A stretch of 64,000 bases of DNA from Pandoraea nosoerga (lineage in GTDB: Bacteria > Pseudomonadota > Gammaproteobacteria > Burkholderiales > Burkholderiaceae): positions 186,001-250,000 of the forward strand of contig NZ_CABPSC010000004.1 in the NCBI RefSeq assembly GCF_902459585.1. Reading direction: 5' to 3'. The notes beneath the pieces were generated by a model. It was given only the letters and a program-made list of their open reading frames with translations, was not told the DNA's origin and made no database searches. The translations under genes were made by a program, and so were the position numbers. Positions 48,673 to 57,079 of this stretch are shown here, piece after piece (position 1 is the first letter of the stretch; each line of letters opens with the position of its first letter).

Positions 48673-49044
48673 ATGAAACTCGAAGGCGGACGAAGCCGGG
48701 CAGTATCGCGGGCGGCTTCCGACGCAGGGTGGCGCGAGGCAGGTACGCGCCGTGAGCCGCCGCGGGCATCGCATCGGGCGCCGCGCAAGGCGCGGGAGAC
48801 CGAGGCACGTGAGGACGAGCCGAGGCATCACACGCTCTCGGTTCGCGAGAACGAAGTGTTTCACATGCTGGTCGACGGCCTGGCCGTCAATGAAGTCGCT
48901 CACGCGCTGCATCTGAGCGAACGCACGATTGCATCACACGTTGCAAGCATCCTGCACAAGCTCGCGCTCGGCGATAGTGCAGAACTCATCGGCTACGCCG
49001 TGCGGCACGGGCTGGTCGACGAAGGGGCGGAAGGCGTCGCCTGA
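48673..49044 (+). CDS. Stand-alone LuxR-type helix-turn-helix protein
   Basis: A 123-residue protein. The C-terminal 65 residues are a LuxR/GerE helix-turn-helix (TLSVRENEVFHMLVDG, NEVAHALHLSERTIASHV, HKLALGDSAELIGYAV). The first half is Arg-rich and has no receiver or autoinducer-binding domain. An exceptionally strong Shine-Dalgarno, AAAGGAGGTG, precedes the ATG at 48673. Such proteins act as minimal regulators; targets are unknown. Confidence 0.85.
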   Translation: MKLEGGRSRAVSRAASDAGWREAGTRREPPRASHRAPRKARETEAREDEPRHHTLSVRENEVFHMLVDGLAVNEVAHALHLSERTIASHVASILHKLALGDSAELIGYAVRHGLVDEGAEGVA

Positions 49045-49529
49045 GCGACGCGCCCGCCCGAGCGCACTGCGGCGCAGGCCCACACGATGCGGCCCGCGCC
49101 AGTCGGGGCCAACCTGGCGCGTCGCGTGAGATCCGAGTGTCCCACGCGACGCGCCTGTCCCACGCGGCCGGTCCGACCTATCCGGCGCGCCTGTCCCATC
49201 CGGCGGCAGATCCGCCCGCCGAGCCTCCCGGCCTTTCGCTTTGCGTCGCCGTCGCCGTGGGCGCACGCCCGGCGAAGCGGGGGCAGTCCTGGCCGGCGTC
49301 GAACGTCTCGAATAAACGGCATTGCGCGCGCGGCGTGCGTCGATTCCGGCGCGATCTCCGACGCGATTGCGCCATCGGTGATAACGTACCGGCTCGACAT
49401 CATTTTCATGGAGAGAATGGCGCGGTGCGTGCGGTTTCACCCGTGCGCCGCCGAGGCTTGCCCTCCGACACGACATCACGGGCGGCCGGCCACGCCGGCG
49501 CTGCTCGACAGCACACGAGGACAGACACG
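49045..49529. other. 485-bp region without a gene
   Basis: No gene supported on either strand; open frames here have Arg/Pro-rich, shadow-like composition. The only structure seen is an imperfect duplication around 49150-49210, GCGCCTGTCCCAC followed 40 bp later by GCGCCTGTCCCAT. GAGGA at 49517-49521 is the ribosome-binding site for the oxidoreductase. Confidence 0.6.
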
Positions 49530-50534
49530 ATGAAGGCCATCGAGATCACCCAGTACGGCGCACCGGAAGTGCTCAAGCTCACCGAACGCCCGCGCCCCGA
49601 GCTCAAGCCGGGCGAAGTGCTCATCAAGGTCACCGCGGCCGGCGTGAACCGGCCCGATGTGCTCCAGCGCATCGGCCAGTACCCCGTGCCGCCGGGCGCT
49701 TCGGACCTGCCGGGCCTCGAAGTGGCGGGCGAGATCGTGGAAGGGGCGCTCGACGGCGCCGACAATCCCTGGGGGCTGAAGATCGGCTCGCGCGTGTGCG
49801 CGCTCGTGCAGGGCGGCGGCTACGCCGAGTACTGTGCCGCGCCGCTCGCGCAATGTCTGCCCGTGCCGCAAGGGCTGTCGGACGTGGAGGCCGCTTCGTT
49901 GCCCGAGACGTTCTTCACCGTCTGGAGCAATGTGTTCGATCGCGCTCGCCTCGGGCTAACGGAGACCGGCGAGAAAGAGACGCTGCTGGTGCAGGGCGGC
50001 ACGAGCGGCATTGGCGTGAGCGCGATCCAGCTCGGCGCGGCCCTCGGCCACCGCGTGTTCGCGACCGCGGGCTCCGACGAGAAGGCGCGCGCGTGCGAGG
50101 CGCTGGGGGCCGAGCGCGGCATCAACTACAAGACCGAGGACTTCGTTGCCGTGACGAAGGCGCTCACCAACGATCGCGGCGTGGACGTGGTGCTCGACAT
50201 GGTCGGAGGCGACTATCTGCCGCGCGAAGTGCAGGCGCTCGCGTTCGACGGCCGCATTGCCATCATCGCGCTGCTCGGCGGCAGCAAGGCCACGCTCGAC
50301 ATGGGCGCGCTGCTGCGCCGCCGGCTCACCGTCACGGGCTCGACGCTGCGCCCGCGCTCGGTCGCCTTCAAGGCGGCAATTGCCCGTCAGCTCGTGGAGA
50401 AGGTCTGGCCGCTGTTCGCCGCAGGCAAGATCCGCCCCGTCGTTTATCGGACGTTCCCGGCCGAGCAGGCGGACAAGGCCCACGCGCTCATGGAAACGAG
50501 CACGCATGTGGGCAAGATCGTGCTGACCTGGTAA
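49530..50534 (+). CDS. NAD(P)H quinone oxidoreductase, PIG3/zeta-crystallin type
   Basis: A 334-residue medium-chain dehydrogenase/reductase without catalytic zinc ligands. It shows AGVNRPDVLQRIGQYP and PGLEVAGEI near the N-terminus and the nucleotide-binding LLVQGGTSGIGVSAIQLG in the middle. These enzymes reduce quinones with NADPH. The ATG at 49530 is preceded by GAGGA; a longer frame from 49137 has no support. A hairpin terminator follows. Confidence 0.93.
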   Translation: MKAIEITQYGAPEVLKLTERPRPELKPGEVLIKVTAAGVNRPDVLQRIGQYPVPPGASDLPGLEVAGEIVEGALDGADNPWGLKIGSRVCALVQGGGYAEYCAAPLAQCLPVPQGLSDVEAASLPETFFTVWSNVFDRARLGLTETGEKETLLVQGGTSGIGVSAIQLGAALGHRVFATAGSDEKARACEALGAERGINYKTEDFVAVTKALTNDRGVDVVLDMVGGDYLPREVQALAFDGRIAIIALLGGSKATLDMGALLRRRLTVTGSTLRPRSVAFKAAIARQLVEKVWPLFAAGKIRPVVYRTFPAEQADKAHALMETSTHVGKIVLTW

Positions 50535-50562
50535 GCACGTACTCCTCAGTTCGTGACGACAA

Positions 50563-50594
50563 TCCGCGCGAAACCGGGTTTTCGCGCGGACTTT
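50563..50594 (+). terminator. Hairpin terminator after the quinone oxidoreductase gene
   Basis: TCCGCGCGAAA and TTTCGCGCGGA are perfect 11-bp arms around a CCGGGT loop, followed by CTTTC. The T-run is short, so termination may be partial. Confidence 0.6.
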
Positions 50595-50615
50595 CACGCG
50601 CCGCGGCCGGCGAAA

Positions 50616-50645
50616 TTGACCCCCACGCCCAGGACGCACTAGAAT
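50616..50645 (+). promoter_or_regulatory. Sigma-70 promoter of tpiA
   Basis: TTGACC (50616-50621) and TAGAAT (50640-50645) are separated by 18 bp, 37 bp before the tpiA start codon. Confidence 0.75.
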
Positions 50646-50682
50646 GAGAGGTTTTTCGTCCATACGCATTGGGGGATAAGGC

Positions 50683-51483
50683 GTGACAACCGGTACCGCA
50701 GCTTCGGCTCGCACCCTCAGCCGCAAGGCTGGCAAGCTCGTCGTGGGCAATTGGAAACTGCATGGCAGTCTGGCCGGCAACGAAGCGTTGCTGGGCGATC
50801 TGCTGGCCTCGCCGGTGCTGAGCGCGCCGGGCGTCACGGCAGCAGTGTGCGTGCCGTTCCCCTATCTTGCGCAATGCCAGGCGCGCCTCTCGGGGCAGGC
50901 GCTCGGTTATGGCGCGCAGGATGTCTCGGCGCAAGTGAGTGGCGCGTTCACGGGGGAAGTCGCGGCGCCGATGATCGCCGAGTTCGGCGCGCGGTTCGTG
51001 ATCGTGGGCCATTCGGAGCGCCGTACCTATCACGGCGAGACGGACGCGGGCGTGGCCGCCAAGACGGTGCGCGTGCTCGATGCCGGCATGACGCCGATCG
51101 TCTGTGTGGGCGAGACGCTCGCCGAGCGCGAGGCGGGCCGCACGGCGGCGGTGGTTTCGCGTCAGCTCGAGGCGGTGCTCGCTGCGCTGAGCGACGCGCA
51201 GGCCGCGCAGATCGTGGTGGCCTACGAGCCGGTCTGGGCGATCGGCACGGGCAAGACGGCGACGTCGGCCCAAGCGCAGGAAGTGCATGCGCACCTGCGT
51301 TCGCTATTGCGCGCGAAGGGCGAAGCGGTTGCGGACGTGGCGGTGCTGTACGGCGGCAGCGTGAAGCCGGACAACGCTGCCGAATTGTTCTCGATGCCCG
51401 ACGTCGATGGCGGCCTGATCGGCGGCGCGGCGTTGAAGGCAGTCGATTTTCTGGCGATTTGCGAAGCGGGTCTGCCGCGCTGA
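50683..51483 (+). CDS. tpiA: Triosephosphate isomerase
   Basis: Interconverts dihydroxyacetone phosphate and glyceraldehyde 3-phosphate. The 266-residue protein has GNWKLHG (active-site Lys), IVGHSERR (catalytic His) and [12 protein letters not shown] (catalytic Glu), with the phosphate-binding YGGSVKPDN near the end. The GTG at 50683 is preceded by a G-rich ribosome-binding site. secG follows about 100 bp later, as is usual in proteobacteria; the gap contains a perfect 16-bp GGCCGCCGCGGCGGCC palindrome. Confidence 0.96.
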   Translation: MTTGTAASARTLSRKAGKLVVGNWKLHGSLAGNEALLGDLLASPVLSAPGVTAAVCVPFPYLAQCQARLSGQALGYGAQDVSAQVSGAFTGEVAAPMIAEFGARFVIVGHSERRTYHGETDAGVAAKTVRVLDAGMTPIVCVGETLAEREAGRTAAVVSRQLEAVLAALSDAQAAQIVVAYEPVWAIGTGKTATSAQAQEVHAHLRSLLRAKGEAVADVAVLYGGSVKPDNAAELFSMPDVDGGLIGGAALKAVDFLAICEAGLPR

Positions 51484-51579
51484 CGCCGATGCCGGGCCGC
51501 CGCGGCGGCCGTGCGAAACAGTCATGGCGCAGCGCACAAAAATGCGCTGCGAATCGGGTTCTTCTATACGGGTGATGAG

Positions 51580-51948
51580 ATGGGGTTGTTGAAAACGTTG
51601 TTGATCGTGGTGCAGGTGCTTTCCGCGCTGGGCATCATCGGTCTGGTGTTGCTGCAGCATGGCAAGGGTGCCGACATGGGAGCCGCGTTCGGCAGCGGTT
51701 CGTCGGGCAGTCTCTTCGGAGCGTCGGGCTCGGCCAACTTCCTTTCGCGCACCACGGCGGTGTTGGCTGCCGTGTTCTTCGTCACCACGCTGGGCCTGAC
51801 GTACCTCGGTTCGTACAAGCCGAAGGCAAACATCGGTGTCCTTGGTAATTTGCCCGCCGCCACGGCCCCGGCGACGGCTTCGGCCGCAGGGGCGTCGAGT
51901 GTGCCGGCGCCGGCTTCGGCGGCAAATCCGCAGGACGTGCCGAAGTAA
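51580..51948 (+). CDS. secG: Preprotein translocase subunit SecG
   Basis: A 122-residue membrane protein of the SecYEG channel. Two helices (about residues 4-22 and 55-75) flank the conserved LLQHGKGADMGAAFGSGSSGSLFGASGSANFLSR loop. The C-terminus is an Ala/Pro-rich tail. The ATG at 51580 gives MGLLKTLLIVVQ. Confidence 0.95.
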   Translation: MGLLKTLLIVVQVLSALGIIGLVLLQHGKGADMGAAFGSGSSGSLFGASGSANFLSRTTAVLAAVFFVTTLGLTYLGSYKPKANIGVLGNLPAATAPATASAAGASSVPAPASAANPQDVPK

Positions 51949-52034
51949 TCGGCAGTCTCGCGAGAGCGTTGCGCCAACGTTGTCGTGGCAAGTAATAAGC
52001 TGTAAATAAAATCGAAAAAAAATCGATTTGTGCG

Positions 52035-52063
52035 TTGAACAAAATGCCGAAGAGCGCTAATAT
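52035..52063 (+). promoter_or_regulatory. Promoter of the tRNA-Leu gene
   Basis: TTGAAC (52035-52040) and TAATAT (52058-52063) separated by exactly 17 bp, 49 bp upstream of the tRNA 5' end. This is the clearest sigma-70 promoter in the window. Confidence 0.85.
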
Positions 52064-52112
52064 AGCGGTCTTGAAGCGATTCGTAAGTGACAGCGGATTG
52101 CAGAATATGAAT

Positions 52113-52197
52113 GCCGACGTGGTGAAATTGGTAGACACGCTATCTTGAGGGGGTAGTGGCGAAAGCTGTGCGAGTTCGAGTCTCGCCGTCGGCACCA
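52113..52197 (+). tRNA. tRNA-Leu with GAG anticodon
   Basis: A complete 85-base cloverleaf. The acceptor stem GCCGACG pairs with CGTCGGC, the D-arm contains GTGGTGAAATTGGTAGAC, the anticodon stem CTATC/GGTAG holds loop TTGAGGG with anticodon GAG (52147-52149), a long variable arm typical of tRNA-Leu follows, and the T-arm has GTTCGAGTC. CCA is encoded. It decodes CUC and CUU leucine codons. It lies between secG and the nuo operon, a conserved Burkholderiales arrangement. Confidence 0.97.
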
Positions 52198-52207
52198 CAG
52201 TTCTCCG

Positions 52208-52249
52208 ATGCCAGCCTTGCGTTTATGCTTTGGCTGGCATTTTATTTTG
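52208..52249 (+). terminator. Terminator after tRNA-Leu, upstream of nuoA
   Basis: ATGCCAGCC and GGCTGGCAT are perfect 9-bp arms around a 15-base loop, followed by TTTATTTTG. It should end the tRNA transcript, so the nuo operon probably needs its own promoter in 52250-52326, where no clear -35/-10 pair was seen, or partial read-through. Confidence 0.8.
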
Positions 52250-52326
52250 TGCTCACCGTTCATCCGCTTTCCGGTCCCCACACCATCGACGAGAGCGGTT
52301 CTTGAACTAACCGAAAGAGGGTAGAG

Positions 52327-52686
52327 TTGAACCTCGGAACCTATTATCCCGTCCTGCTGTTTCTTCTGGTAGGTGGCGGTCTTGGGGCGGTACTGATTGG
52401 GGTCGGCAAGTTCCTCGGCCCCAACAAACCCGACAGCGAAAAACTCTCTCCGTACGAGTGCGGCTTCGAGGCATTCGAAGACGCGCGCATGAAGTTCGAT
52501 GTGCGCTACTATCTCGTCGCCATCCTTTTCATCCTGTTCGATCTCGAGACGGCATTCCTGTTTCCGTGGGGCGTCGCCCTGCGCGACATCGGCTGGGTGG
52601 GCTTTATCTCCATGATGGGTTTCCTGCTTGAGCTGCTGGTCGGTTTCGTGTTCCTGTGGAAGCGCGGTGCGCTCGACTGGGAATAA
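52327..52686 (+). CDS. nuoA: NADH-quinone oxidoreductase subunit A
   Basis: A 119-residue membrane subunit of respiratory complex I. Three helices, with the conserved [24 protein letters not shown] loop between the first two. The start is TTG at 52327, downstream of AAAGAGGG. First gene of a nuoA-to-N operon that encodes complex I. Confidence 0.97.
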   Translation: MNLGTYYPVLLFLLVGGGLGAVLIGVGKFLGPNKPDSEKLSPYECGFEAFEDARMKFDVRYYLVAILFILFDLETAFLFPWGVALRDIGWVGFISMMGFLLELLVGFVFLWKRGALDWE

Positions 52687-52734
52687 GGCCGGCAACGTAT
52701 TCGGCAGCATTGCAGAAGGATTCAGGGTAAGCAT

Positions 52735-53214
52735 ATGAGCATCGAAGGGGTTTTGCGCGAAGGGTTCGTCACCACCACGGCTGACAAACTCATCAACTGG
52801 ACGCGCACGGGGTCGCTTTGGCCGATGACGTTCGGTCTGGCCTGCTGTGCCGTTGAAATGATGCACGCAGGCGCGGCGCGTTACGATCTGGATCGGTTCG
52901 GCGTGGTGTTTCGCCCGAGCCCGCGTCAGTCGGACGTGATGATCGTGGCCGGCACGCTGTGCAACAAGATGGCGCCCGCGCTGCGCAAGGTCTACGACCA
53001 GATGGCCGAGCCGCGCTGGGTGATCTCGATGGGGTCGTGCGCGAACGGCGGCGGCTACTATCACTACTCCTACTCGGTGGTGCGCGGTTGCGATCGCATC
53101 GTGCCGGTCGACGTCTACGTGCCGGGCTGTCCGCCGACGGCCGAGGCGCTCGTCTACGGCATCATCCAGTTGCAGTCGAAGATCAAGCGGACTGCGACGA
53201 TCGCGCGTAAATAA
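52735..53214 (+). CDS. nuoB: NADH-quinone oxidoreductase subunit B
   Basis: A 159-residue peripheral subunit carrying the N2 [4Fe-4S] cluster that passes electrons to quinone. Cluster ligands are visible as Cys37 and Cys38 ([10 protein letters not shown]), Cys102 (GSCANGGG) and Cys132 (PGCPPTAEA). Fits the operon order; starts 48 bp after nuoA. Confidence 0.98.
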   Translation: MSIEGVLREGFVTTTADKLINWTRTGSLWPMTFGLACCAVEMMHAGAARYDLDRFGVVFRPSPRQSDVMIVAGTLCNKMAPALRKVYDQMAEPRWVISMGSCANGGGYYHYSYSVVRGCDRIVPVDVYVPGCPPTAEALVYGIIQLQSKIKRTATIARK

Positions 53215-53226
53215 CCGCTACCGCCC

Positions 53227-53826
53227 ATGTCGAAACTAGAACAACTCAAGACCACCCTGCAAAACGTACTCGGCGCCCGCGCCGGGCAGTTGGTGGAAGC
53301 CCTTGGCGAGCTTACGCTCACGGTCAAGGCAAGCGACTATCTCGAAGTGGCGCGCACGCTGCGCGACCATCCCGAGCTGAAGTTCGAACAGCTGATGGAC
53401 CTCGCCGGCCTCGATTACTCGACCTATGGCGACGGCGCCTACGACGGTCCGCGTTATGCCGCCGTCTCGCATCTGCTCTCGCTCTCCCACAACTGGCGTC
53501 TGCGCGTGCGCGTGTTCGCACCGAATGACGATCTGCCGGTCGTGGCGTCGCTGATCGACGTGTGGAACTCGGCCAACTGGTTCGAGCGCGAAGCGTTCGA
53601 CCTCGTCGGCATCGTGTTCGAAGGTCACCCGGATCTACGCCGCATTCTGACGGACTACGGTTTCATCGGTCACCCGTTCCGCAAGGACTTCCCGACTTCG
53701 GGTTATGTCGAGATGCGTTACGACCCGGAGCAAAAGCGGGTGATCTATCAGCCGGTGACGATCGAGCCGCGCGAAATCACGCCGCGCGTCATTCGCGAAG
53801 AACATTACGCCGGTCTGAAACATTAA
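53227..53826 (+). CDS. nuoC: NADH-quinone oxidoreductase subunit C
   Basis: A 199-residue hydrophilic subunit of complex I, separate from NuoD rather than fused to it as in Escherichia coli. Signature region [31 protein letters not shown] near the C-terminal half. Starts 12 bp after nuoB. Confidence 0.98.
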   Translation: MSKLEQLKTTLQNVLGARAGQLVEALGELTLTVKASDYLEVARTLRDHPELKFEQLMDLAGLDYSTYGDGAYDGPRYAAVSHLLSLSHNWRLRVRVFAPNDDLPVVASLIDVWNSANWFEREAFDLVGIVFEGHPDLRRILTDYGFIGHPFRKDFPTSGYVEMRYDPEQKRVIYQPVTIEPREITPRVIREEHYAGLKH

Positions 53827-53835
53827 GGTGGCCTT

Positions 53836-55089
53836 GTGGCAGACATCAAGAACTACACCCTGAACTTCGGTCCGCAGCACCCGGCAGCGCACGGCGTGCT
53901 GCGCCTGGTGCTCGAGCTGGACGGCGAAGTGATCCAGCGTGCCGATCCGCACATCGGTCTGTTGCACCGTGCGACCGAGAAACTCGCCGAATCGAAGACG
54001 TACCTGCAGTCCGTGCCGTACATGGATCGTCTCGATTATGTGTCGATGATGTGCAACGAGCACGCTTACGTCATGGCGATCGAGAAGCTGCTCGGCGTCG
54101 AGGTGCCAATTCGCGCACAATACATCCGTGTGATGTTCGACGAAATCACGCGTGTGCTCAACCACTTGATGTGGATCGGTTCGCACGCACTGGACGTGGG
54201 CGCGATGGCCGTGTTCCTGTACGCCTTCCGTGAGCGTGAAGACCTCTTCGACGTGTACGAAGCCGTGTCGGGGGCGCGCATGCATGCGGCGTACTACCGT
54301 CCGGGCGGCGTGTATCGCGATCTGCCGGACTCGATGCCGAAATATCGTGCATCGAAGTTCCACAACGAGCGCGCCATCAAGAAGATGAACGAAGCACGCG
54401 AAGGCTCGCTGCTCGACTTCATCGAGGATTTCGCCAACCGCTTCCCGAAGTGCGTCGACGAGTACGAAACGCTGCTCACCGACAACCGCATCTGGAAGCA
54501 GCGCCTGGTGGGCATCGGCGTGGTGTCGCCCGAGCGTGCGATGCAGCTCGGCTTCTCCGGCGCCATGCTGCGGGGTTCGGGCATTCCGTGGGATCTGCGC
54601 AAGAAGCAGCCTTACGAAGTGTACGACCGCCTCGAGTTCGAGATTCCGGTGGGCAAGGAAGGCGACTGCTATGACCGCTATCTGGTGCGCGTGGAAGAAA
54701 TGCGCCAGTCGGCCAGCCTGATCCGCCAGTGCGTGAAGTGGCTGCGCGCCAATCCGGGTCCGGTGATCACCGACAACCACAAGGTGGCCCCGCCGTCGCG
54801 CGTCGAAATGAAGTCGAACATGGAAGAGCTGATTCACCACTTCAAGCTCTTCACCGAAGGCTTCCACGTGCCCGCCGGCGAGACGTATGCCGCCGTCGAG
54901 CATCCGAAGGGCGAGTTCGGCATCTACCTGGTGTCGGACGGCGCGAACAAGCCGTACCGCCTGAAGATTCGTGCGCCGGGCTTTGCCCACCTGGCGGCGC
55001 TCGATGAGATGGCCAAGGGTCACATGATCGCAGATGCTGTGGCGATCATCGGTACCCAGGACATCGTGTTCGGCGAAATCGATCGCTAA
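53836..55089 (+). CDS. nuoD: NADH-quinone oxidoreductase subunit D
   Basis: A 417-residue subunit that forms the quinone-binding site with NuoB. Conserved [21 protein letters not shown] at the start and ending DIVFGEIDR. The GTG start at 53836 is nine bases after the nuoC stop. A strong hairpin follows in the gap before nuoE. Confidence 0.98.
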   Translation: MADIKNYTLNFGPQHPAAHGVLRLVLELDGEVIQRADPHIGLLHRATEKLAESKTYLQSVPYMDRLDYVSMMCNEHAYVMAIEKLLGVEVPIRAQYIRVMFDEITRVLNHLMWIGSHALDVGAMAVFLYAFREREDLFDVYEAVSGARMHAAYYRPGGVYRDLPDSMPKYRASKFHNERAIKKMNEAREGSLLDFIEDFANRFPKCVDEYETLLTDNRIWKQRLVGIGVVSPERAMQLGFSGAMLRGSGIPWDLRKKQPYEVYDRLEFEIPVGKEGDCYDRYLVRVEEMRQSASLIRQCVKWLRANPGPVITDNHKVAPPSRVEMKSNMEELIHHFKLFTEGFHVPAGETYAAVEHPKGEFGIYLVSDGANKPYRLKIRAPGFAHLAALDEMAKGHMIADAVAIIGTQDIVFGEIDR

Positions 55090-55096
55090 ACGCGCA

Positions 55097-55124
55097 GCGG
55101 GCGCCTCGGGCGCCCGCAGGTTTT
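55097..55124 (+). terminator. Strong hairpin in the nuoD-nuoE gap (attenuator or processing site)
   Basis: GCGGGCGCC and GGCGCCCGC form a 9-bp stem with a TCG loop, followed by AGGTTTT. It sits right after nuoD, inside an operon that must continue to nuoE, so a partial terminator or RNA-stability element is more likely than a full stop. Confidence 0.55.
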
Positions 55125-55260
55125 AATTCGGCAGGGTTTCGCAGATCGATACCATTGCCGTTCCAGTTGCCGTGCCTGTGAGTCGCGGGCGGCCGAGAAT
55201 CTCGGCTCGCCCGCGCTGGCACGAGCGGGGATAACGTTTTAGAAAACAGTCGGATCGGAA

Positions 55261-55761
55261 ATGCTTTCTCCCGAAGCCCTGAAGAAAATCGACCGTGCCG
55301 TTGCCAAATACCCTGCCGACCAAAAGCAGTCGGCGGTGATGCACGCGCTTGCCGTTGCGCAGGTCGAGAAAGGCTGGTTGTCGCCCGAGGTCATGCAATT
55401 CGTGGCGGACTACCTCGAGATGCCCGCAGTCGCGGTGCAAGAGGTGGCAACCTTCTACACCATGTTCAACACGAGCCCCGTGGGCAAGTTCAAGTTGACC
55501 GTGTGCACGAACCTGCCTTGCCAGCTCACGCGTGGCGAAGAGATGGCGAAGTACCTGAAGGAGAAGCTCGGTGTCGAATATGGCGACATCACGCCCGACG
55601 GTCTCTTCACCGTGAAGGAAGGCGAGTGCATGGGCGCCTGCGGCGACGCACCGGTCATGCTGGTGAACAACCACCGCATGTGCAGCTTCATGAACGAAGA
55701 GAAGGTCGACGCCCTGATCGAAGAACTGAAGGCCAAGGGCGCTGCCGGAGAGAAAGCATGA
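55261..55761 (+). CDS. nuoE: NADH-quinone oxidoreductase subunit E
   Basis: A 166-residue subunit with a thioredoxin-like [2Fe-2S] fold. Cluster cysteines in CTNLPCQL and in [11 protein letters not shown]. It follows nuoD after an unusually long 171-bp gap and overlaps nuoF by four bases (ATGA). Confidence 0.97.
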   Translation: MLSPEALKKIDRAVAKYPADQKQSAVMHALAVAQVEKGWLSPEVMQFVADYLEMPAVAVQEVATFYTMFNTSPVGKFKLTVCTNLPCQLTRGEEMAKYLKEKLGVEYGDITPDGLFTVKEGECMGACGDAPVMLVNNHRMCSFMNEEKVDALIEELKAKGAAGEKA

Positions 55762-57050
55762 CGTCGCTGCATAATCGTCACATCAAGCCGCTGATCCTCG
55801 CCGACCTCAATGGCGAGAACTGGCACCTCGAAGACTACGTCAAGCGCGGTGGCTATCAGCAACTCGCCCGCATTCTGAAGGAAGGCATCACGCCCGAGCA
55901 GGTCATTGCCGACGTCAAGGCATCGGGCTTGCGCGGCCGCGGCGGTGCAGGCTTCCCGACCGGTCTGAAGTGGAGCTTCATGCCGCGCGCGTTTCCGGGC
56001 CAGAAGTACCTCGTGTGCAATTCGGACGAAGGTGAACCGGGCACGTTCAAGGATCGCGACATCCTGCGCTACAACCCGCACGCACTGATCGAAGGCATGG
56101 CCATCGGCGGTTACGCCATGGGCATCACCGTCGGCTACAACTACATCCACGGCGAAATCTACGAAGTGTACGAACGCTTCGAAGAGGCCCTGGAAGAAGC
56201 GCGCGCTGCCGGCTATCTGGGCGACAACATTCTCGGCACGGACTTCTCGTTCCAGTTGCACGCGCACCATGGTTACGGCGCGTACATCTGCGGCGAGGAA
56301 ACGGCGCTGCTCGAATCGCTCGAAGGCAAGAAGGGTCAGCCGCGCTTCAAGCCGCCGTTCCCGGCGAGCTTCGGTCTGTACGGCAAGCCGACCACCATCA
56401 ACAACACCGAGACGTTCGCCGCTGTCCCGTTCCTGCTCGCGGCCGGTCCGCAGCAATACCTCGAGATGGGCAAGCCGAACAACGGCGGCACCAAGATCTT
56501 CTCGGTGTCGGGCGACGTCGAGCTGCCGGGCAACTATGAAGTGCCGCTGGGCACGCCGTTCCCGGAACTGCTCGAGCTCGCCGGCGGCATGCGCGGCGGC
56601 AAGAAACTCAAGGCCGTGATTCCGGGCGGCTCGTCGGCGCCGGTCGTGCCGGCCGGGCTGATGATGGAGACGACCATGGACTACGACAGCATCGCCAAGG
56701 CCGGCTCGATGCTGGGTTCGGGCGCCGTGATCGTGATGGACGAGACGCGCTGCATGGTGCGCTCGCTGCTGCGCCTGTCGTATTTCTATTACGAAGAATC
56801 GTGCGGTCAGTGCACGCCGTGCCGCGAAGGCACGGGCTGGCTGTGGCGCGTGGTCAACCGTATCGAACACGGCCAGGGCCGCCAGGAAGACCTGGACCTG
56901 CTCAACTCGGTGGCCGAGAACATCATGGGCCGTACCATTTGCGCGCTGGGCGATGCCGCGGCGATGCCGGTGCGCGGCATGCTCAAACACTTCTGGGACG
57001 AGTTCGCCTACCACGTCGAGCACAAGCATTGCTTGGTCGGCGCTCACTAA
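55758..57050 (+). CDS. nuoF: NADH-quinone oxidoreductase subunit F
   Basis: A 430-residue NADH- and FMN-binding subunit. Signature motifs [13 protein letters not shown] and [13 protein letters not shown] bind nucleotide and flavin; the N3 cluster cysteines are in [12 protein letters not shown]. The ATG at 55758 overlaps the nuoE stop. Confidence 0.98.
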   Translation: MTSLHNRHIKPLILADLNGENWHLEDYVKRGGYQQLARILKEGITPEQVIADVKASGLRGRGGAGFPTGLKWSFMPRAFPGQKYLVCNSDEGEPGTFKDRDILRYNPHALIEGMAIGGYAMGITVGYNYIHGEIYEVYERFEEALEEARAAGYLGDNILGTDFSFQLHAHHGYGAYICGEETALLESLEGKKGQPRFKPPFPASFGLYGKPTTINNTETFAAVPFLLAAGPQQYLEMGKPNNGGTKIFSVSGDVELPGNYEVPLGTPFPELLELAGGMRGGKKLKAVIPGGSSAPVVPAGLMMETTMDYDSIAKAGSMLGSGAVIVMDETRCMVRSLLRLSYFYYEESCGQCTPCREGTGWLWRVVNRIEHGQGRQEDLDLLNSVAENIMGRTICALGDAAAMPVRGMLKHFWDEFAYHVEHKHCLVGAH

Positions 57051-57079
57051 TCCCTTTTGACGCTTGGCATTGAACCGCT

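Noticed and set aside
48934-49479. A 181-codon minus-strand frame in the gene-free stretch downstream of the LuxR-type gene
   Set aside because: Arg/Gly/Pro-rich shadow composition and overlap with the LuxR-type gene.
51495-51510. Perfect 16-bp GC palindrome between tpiA and secG
   Set aside because: No T-tract, so not a terminator; tpiA and secG are usually cotranscribed. Could be chance in GC-rich DNA.
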